NCBI GenBank assembly: GCA_030063045.1
Contig: JAQSEB010000022.1
Location: 1,364,001-1,428,000, forward strand
Source of the DNA: Pratylenchus scribneri
Lineage: Eukaryota; Nematoda; Chromadorea; Rhabditida; Pratylenchidae
Direction of reading: 5' to 3'
DNA: 64,000 nt
Part shown: positions 1 through 12,500 of the stretch, piece after piece
How the letters are laid out: each line of letters starts with the position of its first letter
Numbering within the stretch: the first letter of the stretch is position 1
Notes under the pieces: model-generated
What the model was told of the DNA's origin: nothing
Database searches by the model: none
The model's input: only the letters and a program-made list of their open reading frames with translations
Position numbers and translations under genes: made by a program

Positions 1-430
1 TAGGCGCTGTATAATAAAAAGGTTAATTCATTACTTTCCGGCTAATAAATAAACTCTTTCTTTAGAGTATTTTGAATAAAAATAATTGATTAAATTTTAA
101 TTTTACTTATAGACCAGTAAATCATGGTAAGAAAAGAAAAAAACGATTTTAGCCTGTTTTACTACTTTTTGGCTTAGTTTTAAATTCAAGAATTCACTTT
201 TAAAATGAATCTAATTGGTTAAAAAATGCGTGCACTTGAAAACAAAATTTTTGGGTTTTGATTTTTGTATTTTTTTAAATAGCCCATTGGTTAAAATTGT
301 TGAGAAAATTTTAAAATATATCTAAAATAATTTTTTAATATAATATTTAAATATTATCCTTTATATTTTAAATTAAACATCTAATTTAAATTAATCACGA
401 TTTTTAATTGGCAAATTTATTAAATTTTAG
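1..430. other. AT-rich non-coding stretch, probably intron
   Basis: No open frame is supported. The stretch ends in a good acceptor (aaattttag at 422-430) feeding the Ig exon. A possible 14-base exon at 113-126 lies between an acceptor-like and a donor-like site, but its phase does not fit the next exon (it would read a stop). I see nothing else in it. Confidence 0.6.
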
Positions 431-522
431 GAAGGTGAAAACATCACACTTTTTGCCCAATGCGTTGGCGCTAAACGTTTACTTTGGAAGAAAGGAGCAT
501 CCATTGTTGTGCCAAACAAAGA
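431..522 (+). CDS. Ig I-set domain, first half (exon)
   Basis: The exon starts in frame at EGENITLFAQC and continues through a KRLLWKKG segment. This gives the B-strand Cys and the C-strand Trp of an I-set Ig fold. I chose the donor at 523 (gtgggt) rather than the one at 527 because only the former (phase 2) joins the next exon without a stop; the joined codon is GAC (Asp) before KFNISEES. The next intron is 44 bases (523-566). Confidence 0.75.
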
Positions 523-3500
523 GTGGGTGAAAAAATTTAAAAAAATTATTCAACCATTTTTTCCAGCAAATTCAACATTTCCGAAGAGTCCAACGGCAAG
601 ACTAGGCTGACTATTTTTGAACTTGACCATGCAGATGAGGACACATTTGCATGCGAAGGAATCAATGAATATGGTCGGGCATTGACAGAATGCAGATTGT
701 CGACGGATTCAGGTAAATTTTGGAAAAGTTGAAAATTTTTTCCTAATGGAAGGCTGAAAAATTGTTATTTTAATTGTTTTAGAAAAAATGAGAATATAAA
801 ATAAAGATTATAAAATAATTCTGGAATTTTAATTTTTGAAAATAAAAAACTATATCGAAATATTAAAATGGCGAAAAGATTATAACGATTTATAGCGATT
901 CAGTGTTTTATGGACCCCTGGGGCCTATTTCAATTCAGTCAGAAATATGATATGATTCTATGATATATCATATTTTTGTTTCAATTAGGCCATTTTCTTA
1001 AGTTTATGATATCATATGTAAAAGAAGCTGTTTCAATTAATTTTCCTACATATGATATGATTTTTCCCTTTCCCGCATCATATAATTAATTTAAATTAAT
1101 TTTAAATAATTATAACTTTTTTATTTAAATTTTTTAACTTTTAATTTTTTCACTATTTTAATAAGAAAATTTTTCTCTATCGATTCATATAAAAATTTTT
1201 GAAAATGGAGCAAATTTTTTTAAATATGATTTTTAGTAAAATTTCAATTTTATGGATGAGAAATATTTTTAAAATACTTATAAAATTCATACAAACCAAA
1301 ATAAATTGTTTTTGGGATGATTAAACAACATTATCTTTGAAAATTCATATAAAATCAAGATTTAAATTTCGCTAGATAAATTATAGCTCAATGGATAGAG
1401 CAGAGTCTTTTCTATCAGATTTTTTTATTTCATATTTTTATGAATTTTTCTAAATTTTTTATGAATTTTTTTCGGCGCATCATATGCGGATATATCCCCT
1501 CGAAACCGCATATACGAGCATATGATTTTTCAAAGGGACGGTATCATATCGCTGATATGATGCATAAGGGAATTGAAACAGAAATATGACTTATCATAGG
1601 AAAAATCGTATGCGGCACATGATTTCTTCGCTGATATGATACTCATATCGCAGATATGATATTTGACTTAATTGAAACAGAAAAATATGATAAATCATAC
1701 GCAGCCTATGATTTTTGCCCCTTTTTAATTGAAACAGAAATTTTACATGCGATATGATATCATATCAGCGAATCATATCATATTTCTGACTGAATTGAAA
1801 TAGGCCCCTGTTCAATCGATAGATCTCTTCGATACACATACTTTATATTGATTAAACTTAGGTACAAATTATATTTATACCAGTGTCTTGATGAAATCTA
1901 TCAATTAAATAAAGGGTTAGGTGTCTAGGAATCATTGAACCGTTATAATCTATTCACAATTTTCTATATTTTTTCGGTGTCTTTTCATGTTTTTTTTTTG
2001 CCAAAATAAATACCACCCAATAAGAAAAGTTTAAATTGAATTTTTTAATGAGAATAAAATAATGGAATATAAATTTTGGAAATAAAAATAAACGTTTATA
2101 TTTTTGATAGTTGAAAATATTAGAAAGAATTTAAAAATTCATATTTTCAGATTCATTGGTCGAAAATGAAGCGGATGTAAAAGTTGCATGCAAAAAAATC
2201 GACGCCTCAGCAAATATCGAAGTCGGCATAATGACGAGGATATTTGAGAATGCAGAAATCACATTGAAAGCAATACCAAAAACGAAGAAAGAAGTCAAAT
2301 TTGCGGAGGAAGTCAGCCTCAAAGTGGATATCAATTATGAGGATTCCGATCTACTTGATGTTCATCTTTATGAGACATTTGAGGAAGTTTCGTCCAATAA
2401 CATTCCGCAAATTATGGAAACGGATGAAATGAGAGAAGTGAGGCAAGCAAGAAGGGAAGTTGATGTAGATGAAGTTGATTTGACCGTGGAAATTAATTAC
2501 GAAACAAATGATTTATTGGAAGTATTCTTATATGAAACAATTGAATTTATTGAAGAAACGATAACAGAAGAACAAAGAAGAGAAGCAATTAAATTCGCAA
2601 AAATAAAGCCATCGGATTCCGATGTTGAGATGGCAAAGAAGAAAGCTGAAGATGAGAAGAAAAAGGCTGACGAATTAGCAGCAAAGAAGAAGATGGAAGA
2701 TGAGAAGAAGAAGGCTGACGTGTTGGCAGCAAAGAAGAAAATGGAAGATGAGAAGAAGAAGGCGGAAGATGAAAAGAAAAAGGTGAGTAATAATAGCTAA
2801 AATAATATTATTATTACAATAAGAAAGGGGAAAAAGGACCGTACATTATAGTAGCAAAAATATAGTTAAATCAATCAAAAACCTTTATTTATTATAGGCG
2901 GATGAATTAGCCAAGAAGAAAGCTGAGGATGAGAAGAAGAAGGCAGAAGAATTAGCTAAGAAGAAGGCTGATGATGATAAGAAGAAGGCCGAGGAATTGG
3001 CCAAAAAGAAACAAGCTGAACAACAGAAAGTGCCACCAGCCGAAATTCAAGCAGTACTTCCGGATCAAAAATTAGCCGAACCAACTCAAATGAAACCAGA
3101 ACCGGCTCCAAAGCCAGATGATGCTCAATTGGCGAAGAAGAAGAAACGAACTGTCTCAGACATCAAAGAAGATAAAGCCAAGGCTGAAGCTCAAACCATT
3201 CCTGAACAGAAAGTTGAAGAATCTGCTCAGATGAAACCAGAACCTGCACCAAAACCATCCGATGTTGAAATTGTAAAGAAGAAAGCTGAAGATGAGAAGA
3301 AGAAGGCTGACGAATTAGCAGCAAAGAAGAAGATGGATGATGAGAAGAAGAAGGCTGACGAGTTGGCAGCAAAGAAGAAAGCTGAAGATGAGAAGAAGAA
3401 GGCGGAAGATGAAAAGAAAAAGGTGAGTAATAATAGAAAAAATAATATTATTATTACAATAAGAAAGGGGAAAAAGGACCGTACATTATAGTAGCAAAAA

Positions 3501-6500
3501 TATAGTTAAATCAATCAAAAACCTTTATTTATTATAGGCGGATGAATTAGCCAAGAAGAAAGCTGAGGATGAGAAGAAGAAGGCAGAAGAATTAGCTAAG
3601 AAGAAGGCTGATGATGATAAGAAGAAGGCCGAGGAATTGACCAAAAAGAAACAAGCTGAACAACAGAAAGTGCCACCAGCCGAAGTTCAAGCAGTACTTC
3701 CGGATCAAAAAATAGCCGAACCAACTCAAATGAAACCAGAACCGGCTCAAAAGCCAGATGATGCTCAATTGGCGAAGAAGAAGAAACGAACTGTCTCAGA
3801 TATCAAAGAAGATAAAGCCAAGGCTGAAGCTCAAACCATTCCTGAACAGAAAGTTGAAGAATCTGCTCAGATGAAACCAGAACCTGCACCAAAACCATCC
3901 GATGTTGAAATGGCAAAGAAGAAAGCTGAAGATGAGAAGAAGAAGGCTGACGAATTAGCAGCAAAGAAGAAGATGGATGATGAGAAGAAGAAGGCTGACG
4001 AGTTGGCAGCAAAGAAGAAGATGGAAGATGAGAAGAAGAAGGCGGAAGATGAAAAGAAAAAGGTGAGTAATAATAGCTAAAATAATATTATTATTACAAT
4101 AAGAAAGGGGAAAAAGGACCGTACATTATAGTAGCAAAAATATAGTTAAATCAATCAAAAACCTTTATTTATTATAGGCGGATGAATTAGCCAAGAAGAA
4201 AGCTGAGGATGAGAAGAAGAAGGCAGAAGAATTAGCTAAGAAGAAGGCTGATGATGATAAGAAGAAGGCCGAGGAATTGACCAAAAAGAAACAAGCTGAA
4301 CAACAGAAAGTGCCACCAGCCGAAGTTCAAGCAGTACTTCCGGATCAAAAAATAGCCGAACCAACTCAAATGAAACCAGAACCGGCTCCAAAGCCAGATG
4401 ATGCTCAATTGGCGAAGAAGAAGAAACGAACTGTCTCAGACATCAAAGAAGATAAAGCCAAGGCTGAAGCTCAAACCATTCCTGAACAGAAAGTTGAAGA
4501 ATCTGCTCAGATGAAACCAGAACCTGCACCAAAACCATCCGATGTTGAAATGGCAAAGAAGAAGATGGATGATAAGAAGAAGAAGGCTGACGAATTAGCA
4601 GCAAAGAAGAAGATGGATGATGAGAAGAAGAAGGCTGACGAATTAGCAGCAAAGAAGAAGATGGATGATGAGAAGAAGAAGGCTGACGTGTTGGCAGCAA
4701 AGAAGAAAATGGAAGATGAGAAGAAGAAGGCGGAAGATGAAAAGAAAAAGGTGAGTAATAATAGCTAAAATAATATTATTATTACAATAAGAAAGGGGAA
4801 AAAGGACCGTACATTATAGTAGCAAAAATATAGTTAAATCAATCAAAAACCTTTATTTATCAAGAAGAAAGCTGAGGATGAGAAGAAGAAGGCAGAAGAA
4901 TTAGCTAAGAAGAAGGCTGATGATGATAAGAAGAAGGCCGAGGAATTGGCCAAAAAGAAACAAGCTGAACAACAGAAAGTGCCACCAGCCGAAGTTCAAG
5001 CAGTACTTCCGGATCAAAAAATAGCCGAACCAACTCAAATGAAACCAGAACTGGCACCAAAGCCAGATGATGCTCAATTGGCGAAGAAGAAGAAACGAAC
5101 TGTCTCAGACATCAAAGAAGATAAAGCCAAGGCTGAAGCTCAAACCATTCCTGAACAGAAAGTTGAAGAATCTGCTCAGATGAAACCAGAACCTGCACCA
5201 AAACCATCCGATGTTGAAATTGTAAAGAAGAAAGCTGAAGATGAGAAGAAGAAGGCTGACGAATTAGCAGCAAAGAAGAAGATGGATGATGAGAAGAAGA
5301 AGGCTGACGAGTTGGCAGCAAAGAAGAAAGCTGAAGATGAGAAGAAGAAGGCGGAAGATGAAAAGAAAAAGGTGAGTAATAATAGATAAAATAATATTAT
5401 TATTACAATAAGAAAGGGGAAAAAGGACCGTACATTATAGTAGCAAAAATATAGTTAAATCAATCAAAAACCTTTATTTATTATAGGCGGATGAATTAGC
5501 CAAGAAGAAAGCTGAGGACGAGAAGAAGAAGGCAGAAGAATTAGCTAAGAAGAAGGCTGAGGATGATAAGAAGAAGGCGGAAGATGAAAAGAAAAAGGTG
5601 AGTAATAATAGATAAAATAATATTATTATTATAATAAGAAAGGGGAAAAAGGACCGTACATTATAGTAGCAAAAATATAGTTAAATCAATCAAAAACCTT
5701 TATTTATTATAGGCGGATGAATTAGCCAAGAAGAAAGCTGAGGATGAGAAGAAGAAGGCAGAAGAATTAGCTAAGAAGAAGGCTGAGGATGATAAGAAGA
5801 AGGCCGAGGAATTGGCCAAAAAGAAACAAGCTGAACAACAGAAAGTGCCACCAGCCGAAGTTCAAGCAGTACTTCCGGATCAAAAAATAGCCGAAACAAC
5901 TCAAATGAAACCAGAACCGGCTCCAAAGCCAGATGATGCTCAATTGGCGAAGAAGAAGAAACGAACTGTCTCAGACATCAAAGAAGATAAAGCCAAGGCT
6001 GAAGCTCAAACAATTCCTGAACAGAAAGTTGAAGAATCTGCTCAGATGAAACCAGAACCTGCACCAAAACCATCCGATGTTGAAATTGTAAAGAAGAAAG
6101 CTGAAGATGAGAAGAAGAAGGCTGACGAATTAGCAGCAAAGAAGAAGATGGATGATGAGAAGAAGAAGGCTGACGAGTTGGCAGCAAAGAAGAAAGCTGA
6201 AGATGAGAAGAAGAAGGCGGAAGATGAAAAGAAAAAGGTGAGTAATAATAGAAAAAATAATATTATTATTACAATAAGAAAGGGGAAAAAGGACCGTACA
6301 TTATAGTAGCAAAAATATAGTTAAATCAATCAAAAACCTTTATTTATTATAGGCGGATGAATTAGCCAAGAAGAAAGCTGAGGATGAGAAGAAGAAGGCA
6401 GAAGAATTAGCTAAGAAGAAGGCTGAGGATGATAAGAAGAAAGCCGAGGAATTGGCAAAAAAGAAACAAGCTGAACAACAGAAAGTGCCACCAGCCGAAG

Positions 6501-9500
6501 TTCAAGCAGTACTTCCGGATCAAAAAATAGCCGAACCAACTCAAATGAAACCAGAACCGGCTCAAAAGCCAGATGATGCTCAATTGGCGAAGAAGAAGAA
6601 ACGAACTGTCTCAGATATCAAAGAAGATAAAGCCAAGGCTGAAGCTCAAACCATTCCTGAACAGAAAGTTGAAGAATCTGCTCAGATGAAACCAGAACCT
6701 GCACCAAAACCATCCGATGTTGAAATGGCAAAGAAGAAAGCTGAAGATGAAAAGAAGAAGGCTGACGAATTAGCAGCAAAGAAGAAGATGGATGATGAGA
6801 AGAAGAAGGCTGATGAGTTGGCAGCAAAGAAGAAGATGGAAGATGAGAAGAAGAAGGCGGAAGATGAAAAGAAAAAGGTGAGTAATAATAGCTAAAATAA
6901 TATTATTATTACAATAAGAAAGGGGAAAAAGGACCGTACATTATAGTAGCAAAAATATAGTTAAATCAATCAAAAACTTTTATTTATCAAGAAGAAAGCT
7001 GAGGATGAGAAGAAGAAGGCAGAAGAATTAGCTAAGAAGAAGGCTGATGATGATAAGAAGAAGGCCGAGGAATTGGCCAAAAAGAAACAAGCTGAACAAC
7101 AGAAAGTGCCAACAGCCGAAGTTCAAGCAGTACTTCCGGATCAAAAAATAGCCGAACCAATTCAAATGAAACCAGAACCGGCTCCAAAGACAGATGATGC
7201 TCAATTGGCGAAGAAGAAGAAACGAACTGTCTCAGACAACGAAGAAGATAAAGCCAAGGCTGAAGCTCAAACCATTCCTGAACAGAAAGTTGAAGAATCT
7301 GCTCAGATGAAACCAGAACCTGCACCAAAACCATCCGATGTTGAAATGGCAAAGAAGAAAGCTGAAGATGAGAAGAAGAAGGCTGACGAATTAGCAGCAA
7401 AGAAGAAGATGGAAGATGAGAAGAAGAAGGCGGATGATGAAAAGAAAAAGGTGAGTAATAATAGCTAAAATAATATTATTATTACAATAAGAAAGGGGAA
7501 AAAGGACCGTACATTATAGTAGCAAAAAAATAGTTAAATCAATCAAAAACCTTTATTTATTATAGGCGGATGAATTAGCCAAGAAGAAAGCTGAGGATGA
7601 GAAGAAGAAGGCAGAAGAATTAGCTAAGAAGAAGGCTGATGATGATAAGAAGAAGGCCGAGGAATTGGCCAAAAAGAAACAAGCTGAACAACAGAAAGTG
7701 CCACCAGCCGAAGTTCAAGCAGTACTTCCGGATCAAAAAATAGCCGAACCAACTCAAATGAAACCAGAACCGGCTCCAAAGCCAGATGATGCTCAATTGG
7801 CGAAGAAGAAGAAACGAACTGTCTCAGACAACGAAGAAGATAAAGCCAAGGCTGAAGCTCAAACCATTCCTGAACAGAAAGTTGAAGAATCTGCTCAGAT
7901 GAAACCAGAACCTGCACCAAAACCATCCGATGTTGAAATGGCAAAGAAGAAAGCTGAAGATGAGAAGAAGAAGGCTGACGAATTAGCAGCAAAGAAGAAG
8001 ATGGAAGATGAGAAGAAGAAGGCGGATGATGAAAAGAAAAAGGTGAGTAATAATAGCTAAAATAATATTATTATTACAATAAGAAAGGGGAAAAAGGACC
8101 GTACATTATAGAGCAAAAATATAGTTAAATCAATCAAAAACCTTTATTTATTATAGGCGGATGAATTAGCCAAGAAGAAAGCTGAGGATGAGAAGAAGAA
8201 GGCAGAAGAATTAGCTAAGAAGAAGGCTGAGGATGATAAGAAGAAGGCCGAGGAATTGGCAAAAAAGAAACAAGCTGAACAACAGAAAGTGCCACCAGCC
8301 GAAGTTCAAGCAGTACTTCCGGATCAAAAAATAGCCGAACCAACTCAAATGAAACCAGAACCGGCTCCAAAGCCAGATGATGCTCAATTGGCGAAGAAGA
8401 AGAAACGAACTGTCTCAGACATCAAAGAAGATAAAGCCAAGTCTGAAGCTCAAACCATTCCTGAACAGAAAGTTGAAGAATCTGCTCAGATGAAACCAGA
8501 ACCTGCACCAAAACCATCCGATGTTGAAATGGCAAAGAAGAAAGCTGAAGATGAGAAGAAGAAGGCTGACGAATTAGCAGCAAAGAAGAAGATGGAAGAT
8601 GAGAAGAAGAAGGCGGATGATGAAAAGAAAAAGGTGAGTAATAATAGCTAAAATAATATTATTATTACAATAAGAAAGGGGAAAAAGGACCGTAAATTAT
8701 TGTAGCAAAAAAAATAGTTAAATCAATCAAAAACCTTTATTTATTATAGGCGGATGAATTAGCCAAGAAGAAAGCTGAGGATGAGAAGAAGAAGGCAGAA
8801 GAATTAGCTAAGAAGAAGGCTGATGATGATAATAAGAAGGCCGAGGAATTGGCCAAAAAGAAACAAGCTGAACAACAGAAAGTGCCACCAGCCGAAGTTC
8901 AAGCAGTACTTCCGGATCAAAAAATAGCCGAACCAACTCAAATGAAACCAGAACTGGCACCAAAGCCAGATGATGCGCAATTGGCGAAGAAGAAGAAACG
9001 AACTGTCTCAGACATCAAAGAAGATAAAGCCAAGGCTGAAGCTCAAACCATTCCTGAACAGAAAGTTGAAGAATCTGCTCAGATGAAACCAGAACCTGCA
9101 CCAAAACCATCCGATGTTGAAATGGCAAAGAAGAAAGCTGAAGATGAGAAGAAGAAGGCTGACGAATTAGCAGCAAAGAAGAAGATGGATGATGAGAAGA
9201 AGAAGGCGGAAGATGAAAAGAAAAAGGTGAGTAATAATAGCTAAAATAATATTATTATTACAATAAGAAAGGGGAAAAAGGACCGTAAATTATAGTAGCA
9301 AAAAAAAATAGTTAAATCAATCAAAAACCTTTATTTATTATAGGCGGATGAATTAGCCAAGAAGAAAGCTGAGGATGAGAAGAAGAAGGCAGAAGAATTA
9401 GCTAAGAAGAAGGCTGATGATGATAATAAGAAGGCCGAGGAATTGGCCAAAAAGAAACAAGCTGAACAACAGAAAGTGCCACCAGCCGAAGTTCAAGCAG

Positions 9501-12500
9501 TACTTCCGGATCAAAAAATAGCCGAACCAACTCAAATGAAACCAGAACTGGCACCAAAGCCAGATGATGCTCAATTGGCGAAGAAGAAGAAACGAACTGT
9601 CTCAGACATCAAAGAAGATAAAGCCAAGGCTGAAGCTCAAACCATTCCTGAACAGAAAGTTGAAGAATCTGCTCAGATGAAACCAGAACCTGCACCAAAA
9701 CCATCCGATGTTGAAATGGCAAAGAAGAAAGCTGAAGATGAGAAAAAGAAGGCTGACGAATTAGCAGCAAAGAATAAGATGGATGATGAGAAGAAGAAGG
9801 GTGACGAGTTGGCAGCAAAGAAGAAGATGGAAGGTGAGAAGAAGAAAGCGGAAGATGACAAGAAAAAGGTGAGTAATAATAGCTAAAATAATATTATTAT
9901 TACAATAAGAAAGGGGAAAAAGGACCGTACATTATAGTAGCAAAAATATAGTTAAATCAATCAAAAACCTTTATTTATTATAGGCGGATGAATTAGCCAA
10001 GAAGAAAGCTGAGGAAGAGAAGAAGAAGGCAGCAGAATTAGCTAAGAAGAAGGCTGATGATGATAAGAAGAAAGCCGAGGAATTGGCCAAAAAGAAACAA
10101 GCTGAACAACAGAAAGTGCCACCAGCCGAAGTTCAAGCAGTACTTCCGGATCAAAAAATAGCCGAACCAACTCAAATGAAACCAGAACTGGCACCAAAGC
10201 CAGATGATGCTCAATTGGCGAAGAAGAAGAAACGAACTGTCTCAGACATCAAAGAAGATAAAGCCAAGGCTGAAGCTCAAACCATTCCTGAACAGAAAGT
10301 TGAAGAATCTGCTCAGATGAAACCAGAACCTGCACCAAAACCATCCGATGTTGAAATGGCAAAGAAGAAAGCTGAAGATGAGAAGAAGAAGGCTGACGAA
10401 TTAGCAGCAAAGAAGAAGATGGAAGATGAGAAGAAGAAGGCGGATGATGAAAAGAAAAAGGTGAGTAATAATAGCTAAAATAATATTATTATTACAATAA
10501 GAAAGGGGAAAAAGGACCGTACATTATAGAGCAAAAATATAGTTAAATCAATCAAAAACCTTTATTTATTATAGGCGGATGAATTAGCCAAGAAGAAAGC
10601 TGAGGATGAGAAGAAGAAGGCAGAAGAATTAGCTAAGAAGAAGGCTGAGGATGATAAGAAGAAGGCCGAGGAATTGGCAAAAAAGAAACAAGCTGAACAA
10701 CAGAAAGTGCCACCAGCCGAAGTTCAAGCAGTACTTCCGGATCAAAAAATAGCCGAACCAACTCAAATGAAACCAGAACCGGCTCCAAAGCCAGATGATG
10801 CTCAATTGGCGAAGAAGAAGAAACGAACTGTCTCAGACATCAAAGAAGATAAAGCCAAGTCTGAAGCTCAAACCATTCCTGAACAGAAAGTTGAAGAATC
10901 TGCTCAGATGAAACCAGAACCTGCACCAAAACCATCCGATGTTGAAATGGCAAAGAAGAAAGCTGAAGATGAGAAGAAGAAGGCTGACGAATTAGCAGCA
11001 AAGAAGAAGATGGAAGATGAGAAGAAGAAGGCGGATGATGAAAAGAAAAAGGTGAGTAATAATAGCTAAAATAATATTATTATTACAATAAGAAAGGGGA
11101 AAAAGGACCGTAAATTATTGTAGCAAAAAAAATAGTTAAATCAATCAAAAACCTTTATTTATTATAGGCGGATGAATTAGCCAAGAAGAAAGCTGAGGAT
11201 GAGAAGAAGAAGGCAGAAGAATTAGCTAAGAAGAAGGCTGATGATGATAATAAGAAGGCCGAGGAATTGGCCAAAAAGAAACAAGCTGAACAACAGAAAG
11301 TGCCACCAGCCGAAGTTCAAGCAGTACTTCCGGATCAAAAAATAGCCGAACCAACTCAAATGAAACCAGAACTGGCACCAAAGCCAGATGATGCTCAATT
11401 GGCGAAGAAGAAGAAACGAACTGTCTCAGACATCAAAGAAGATAAAGCCAAGGCTGAAGCTCAAACCATTCCTGAACAGAAAGTTGAAGAATCTGCTCAG
11501 ATGAAACCAGAACCTGCACCAAAACCATCCGATGTTGAAATGGCAAAGAAGAAAGCTGAAGATGAGAAGAAGAAGGCTGACGAATTAGCAGCAAAGAAGA
11601 AGATGGATGATGAGAAGAAGAAGGCGGAAGATGAAAAGAAAAAGGTGAGTAATAATAGCTAAAATAATATTATTATTACAATAAGAAGGGGGAAAAAGGA
11701 CCGTAAATTATAGTAGCAAAAAAAAATAGTTAAATCAATCAAAAACCTTTATTTATTATAGGCGGATGAATTAGCCAAGAAGAAAGCTGAGGATGAGAAG
11801 AAGAAGGCAGAAGAATTAGCTAAGAAGAAGGCTGATGATGATAATAAGAAGGCCGAGGAATTGGCCAAAAAGAAACAAGCTGAACAACAGAAAGTGCCAC
11901 CAGCCGAAGTTCAAGCAGTACTTCCGGATCAAAAAATAGCCGAACCAACTCAAATGAAACCAGAACTGGCACCAAAGCCAGATGATGCTCAATTGGCGAA
12001 GAAGAAGAAACGAACTGTCTCAGACATCAAAGAAGATAAAGCCAAGGCTGAAGCTCAAACCATTCCTGAACAGAAAGTTGAAGAATCTGCTCAGATGAAA
12101 CCAGAACCTGCACCAAAACCATCCGATGTTGAAATGGCAAAGAAGAAAGCTGAAGATGAGAAGAAGAAGGCTGACGAATTAGCAGCAAAGAAGAAGATGG
12201 ATGATGAGAAGAAGAAGGCTGACGAGGTGGCAGCAAAGAAGAAGATGGAAGATGAGAAGAAGAAGGCGGAAGATGAAAAGAAAAAGGTGAGTAATAATAG
12301 CTAAAATAATATTATTATTACAATAAGAAAGGGGAAAAAGGACCGTACATTATAGTAGCAAAAATATAGTTAAATCAATCAAAAACCTTTATTTATTATA
12401 GGCGGATGAATTAGCCAAGAAGAAAGCTGAGGATGAGAAGAAGAAGGCAGAAGAATTAGCTAAGAAGAAGGCTGATGATGATAAGAAGAAGGCCGAGGAA

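Larger units (their letters stand above)
920..1808. mobile_element. Non-autonomous DNA-transposon-like element (MITE-like), 889 bp
   Basis: Positions 920-958 and 1770-1808 are perfect inverted repeats of 39 bp beginning ggggcctatttcaattcagt. Inside lie many copies of an atatgatatcat-like palindromic motif and several copies of a (t)gtttcaatt motif: forward in the left half (about 978 and 1029), reverse complement in the right half (about 1568, 1669, 1727, 1793). The hexamer cccctg is present at both outer edges (915-920 and 1805-1810) and may be part of a target duplication or of the termini. No transposase is encoded. The superfamily cannot be named from the sequence. Confidence 0.75.
713..2150 (+). 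other. Intron (1,438 bp) carrying an inverted-repeat element
   Basis: The donor is gtaaat at 713 and the acceptor atattttcag at 2141-2150. It contains the 920-1808 inverted-repeat element and otherwise AT-rich filler. No open frame is supported. Confidence 0.75.
2898..6877 (+). repeat. Offset duplication of 2,815 bp (R1-R2 / R6-R7)
   Basis: R1 2898-3422 pairs with R6 5713-6237 and R2 3538-4062 with R7 6353-6877; shared private variants are listed in the exon entries. Confidence 0.75.

Noticed and set aside
113..126. 14-base exon upstream of the Ig exon
   Set aside because: It has acceptor- and donor-like flanks, but the phase needed to enter the Ig frame at 431 would put a stop codon in it.
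1381..1425. Functional tRNA gene
   Set aside because: Only a D-arm-like segment is present; no T-arm, no acceptor stem pairing.
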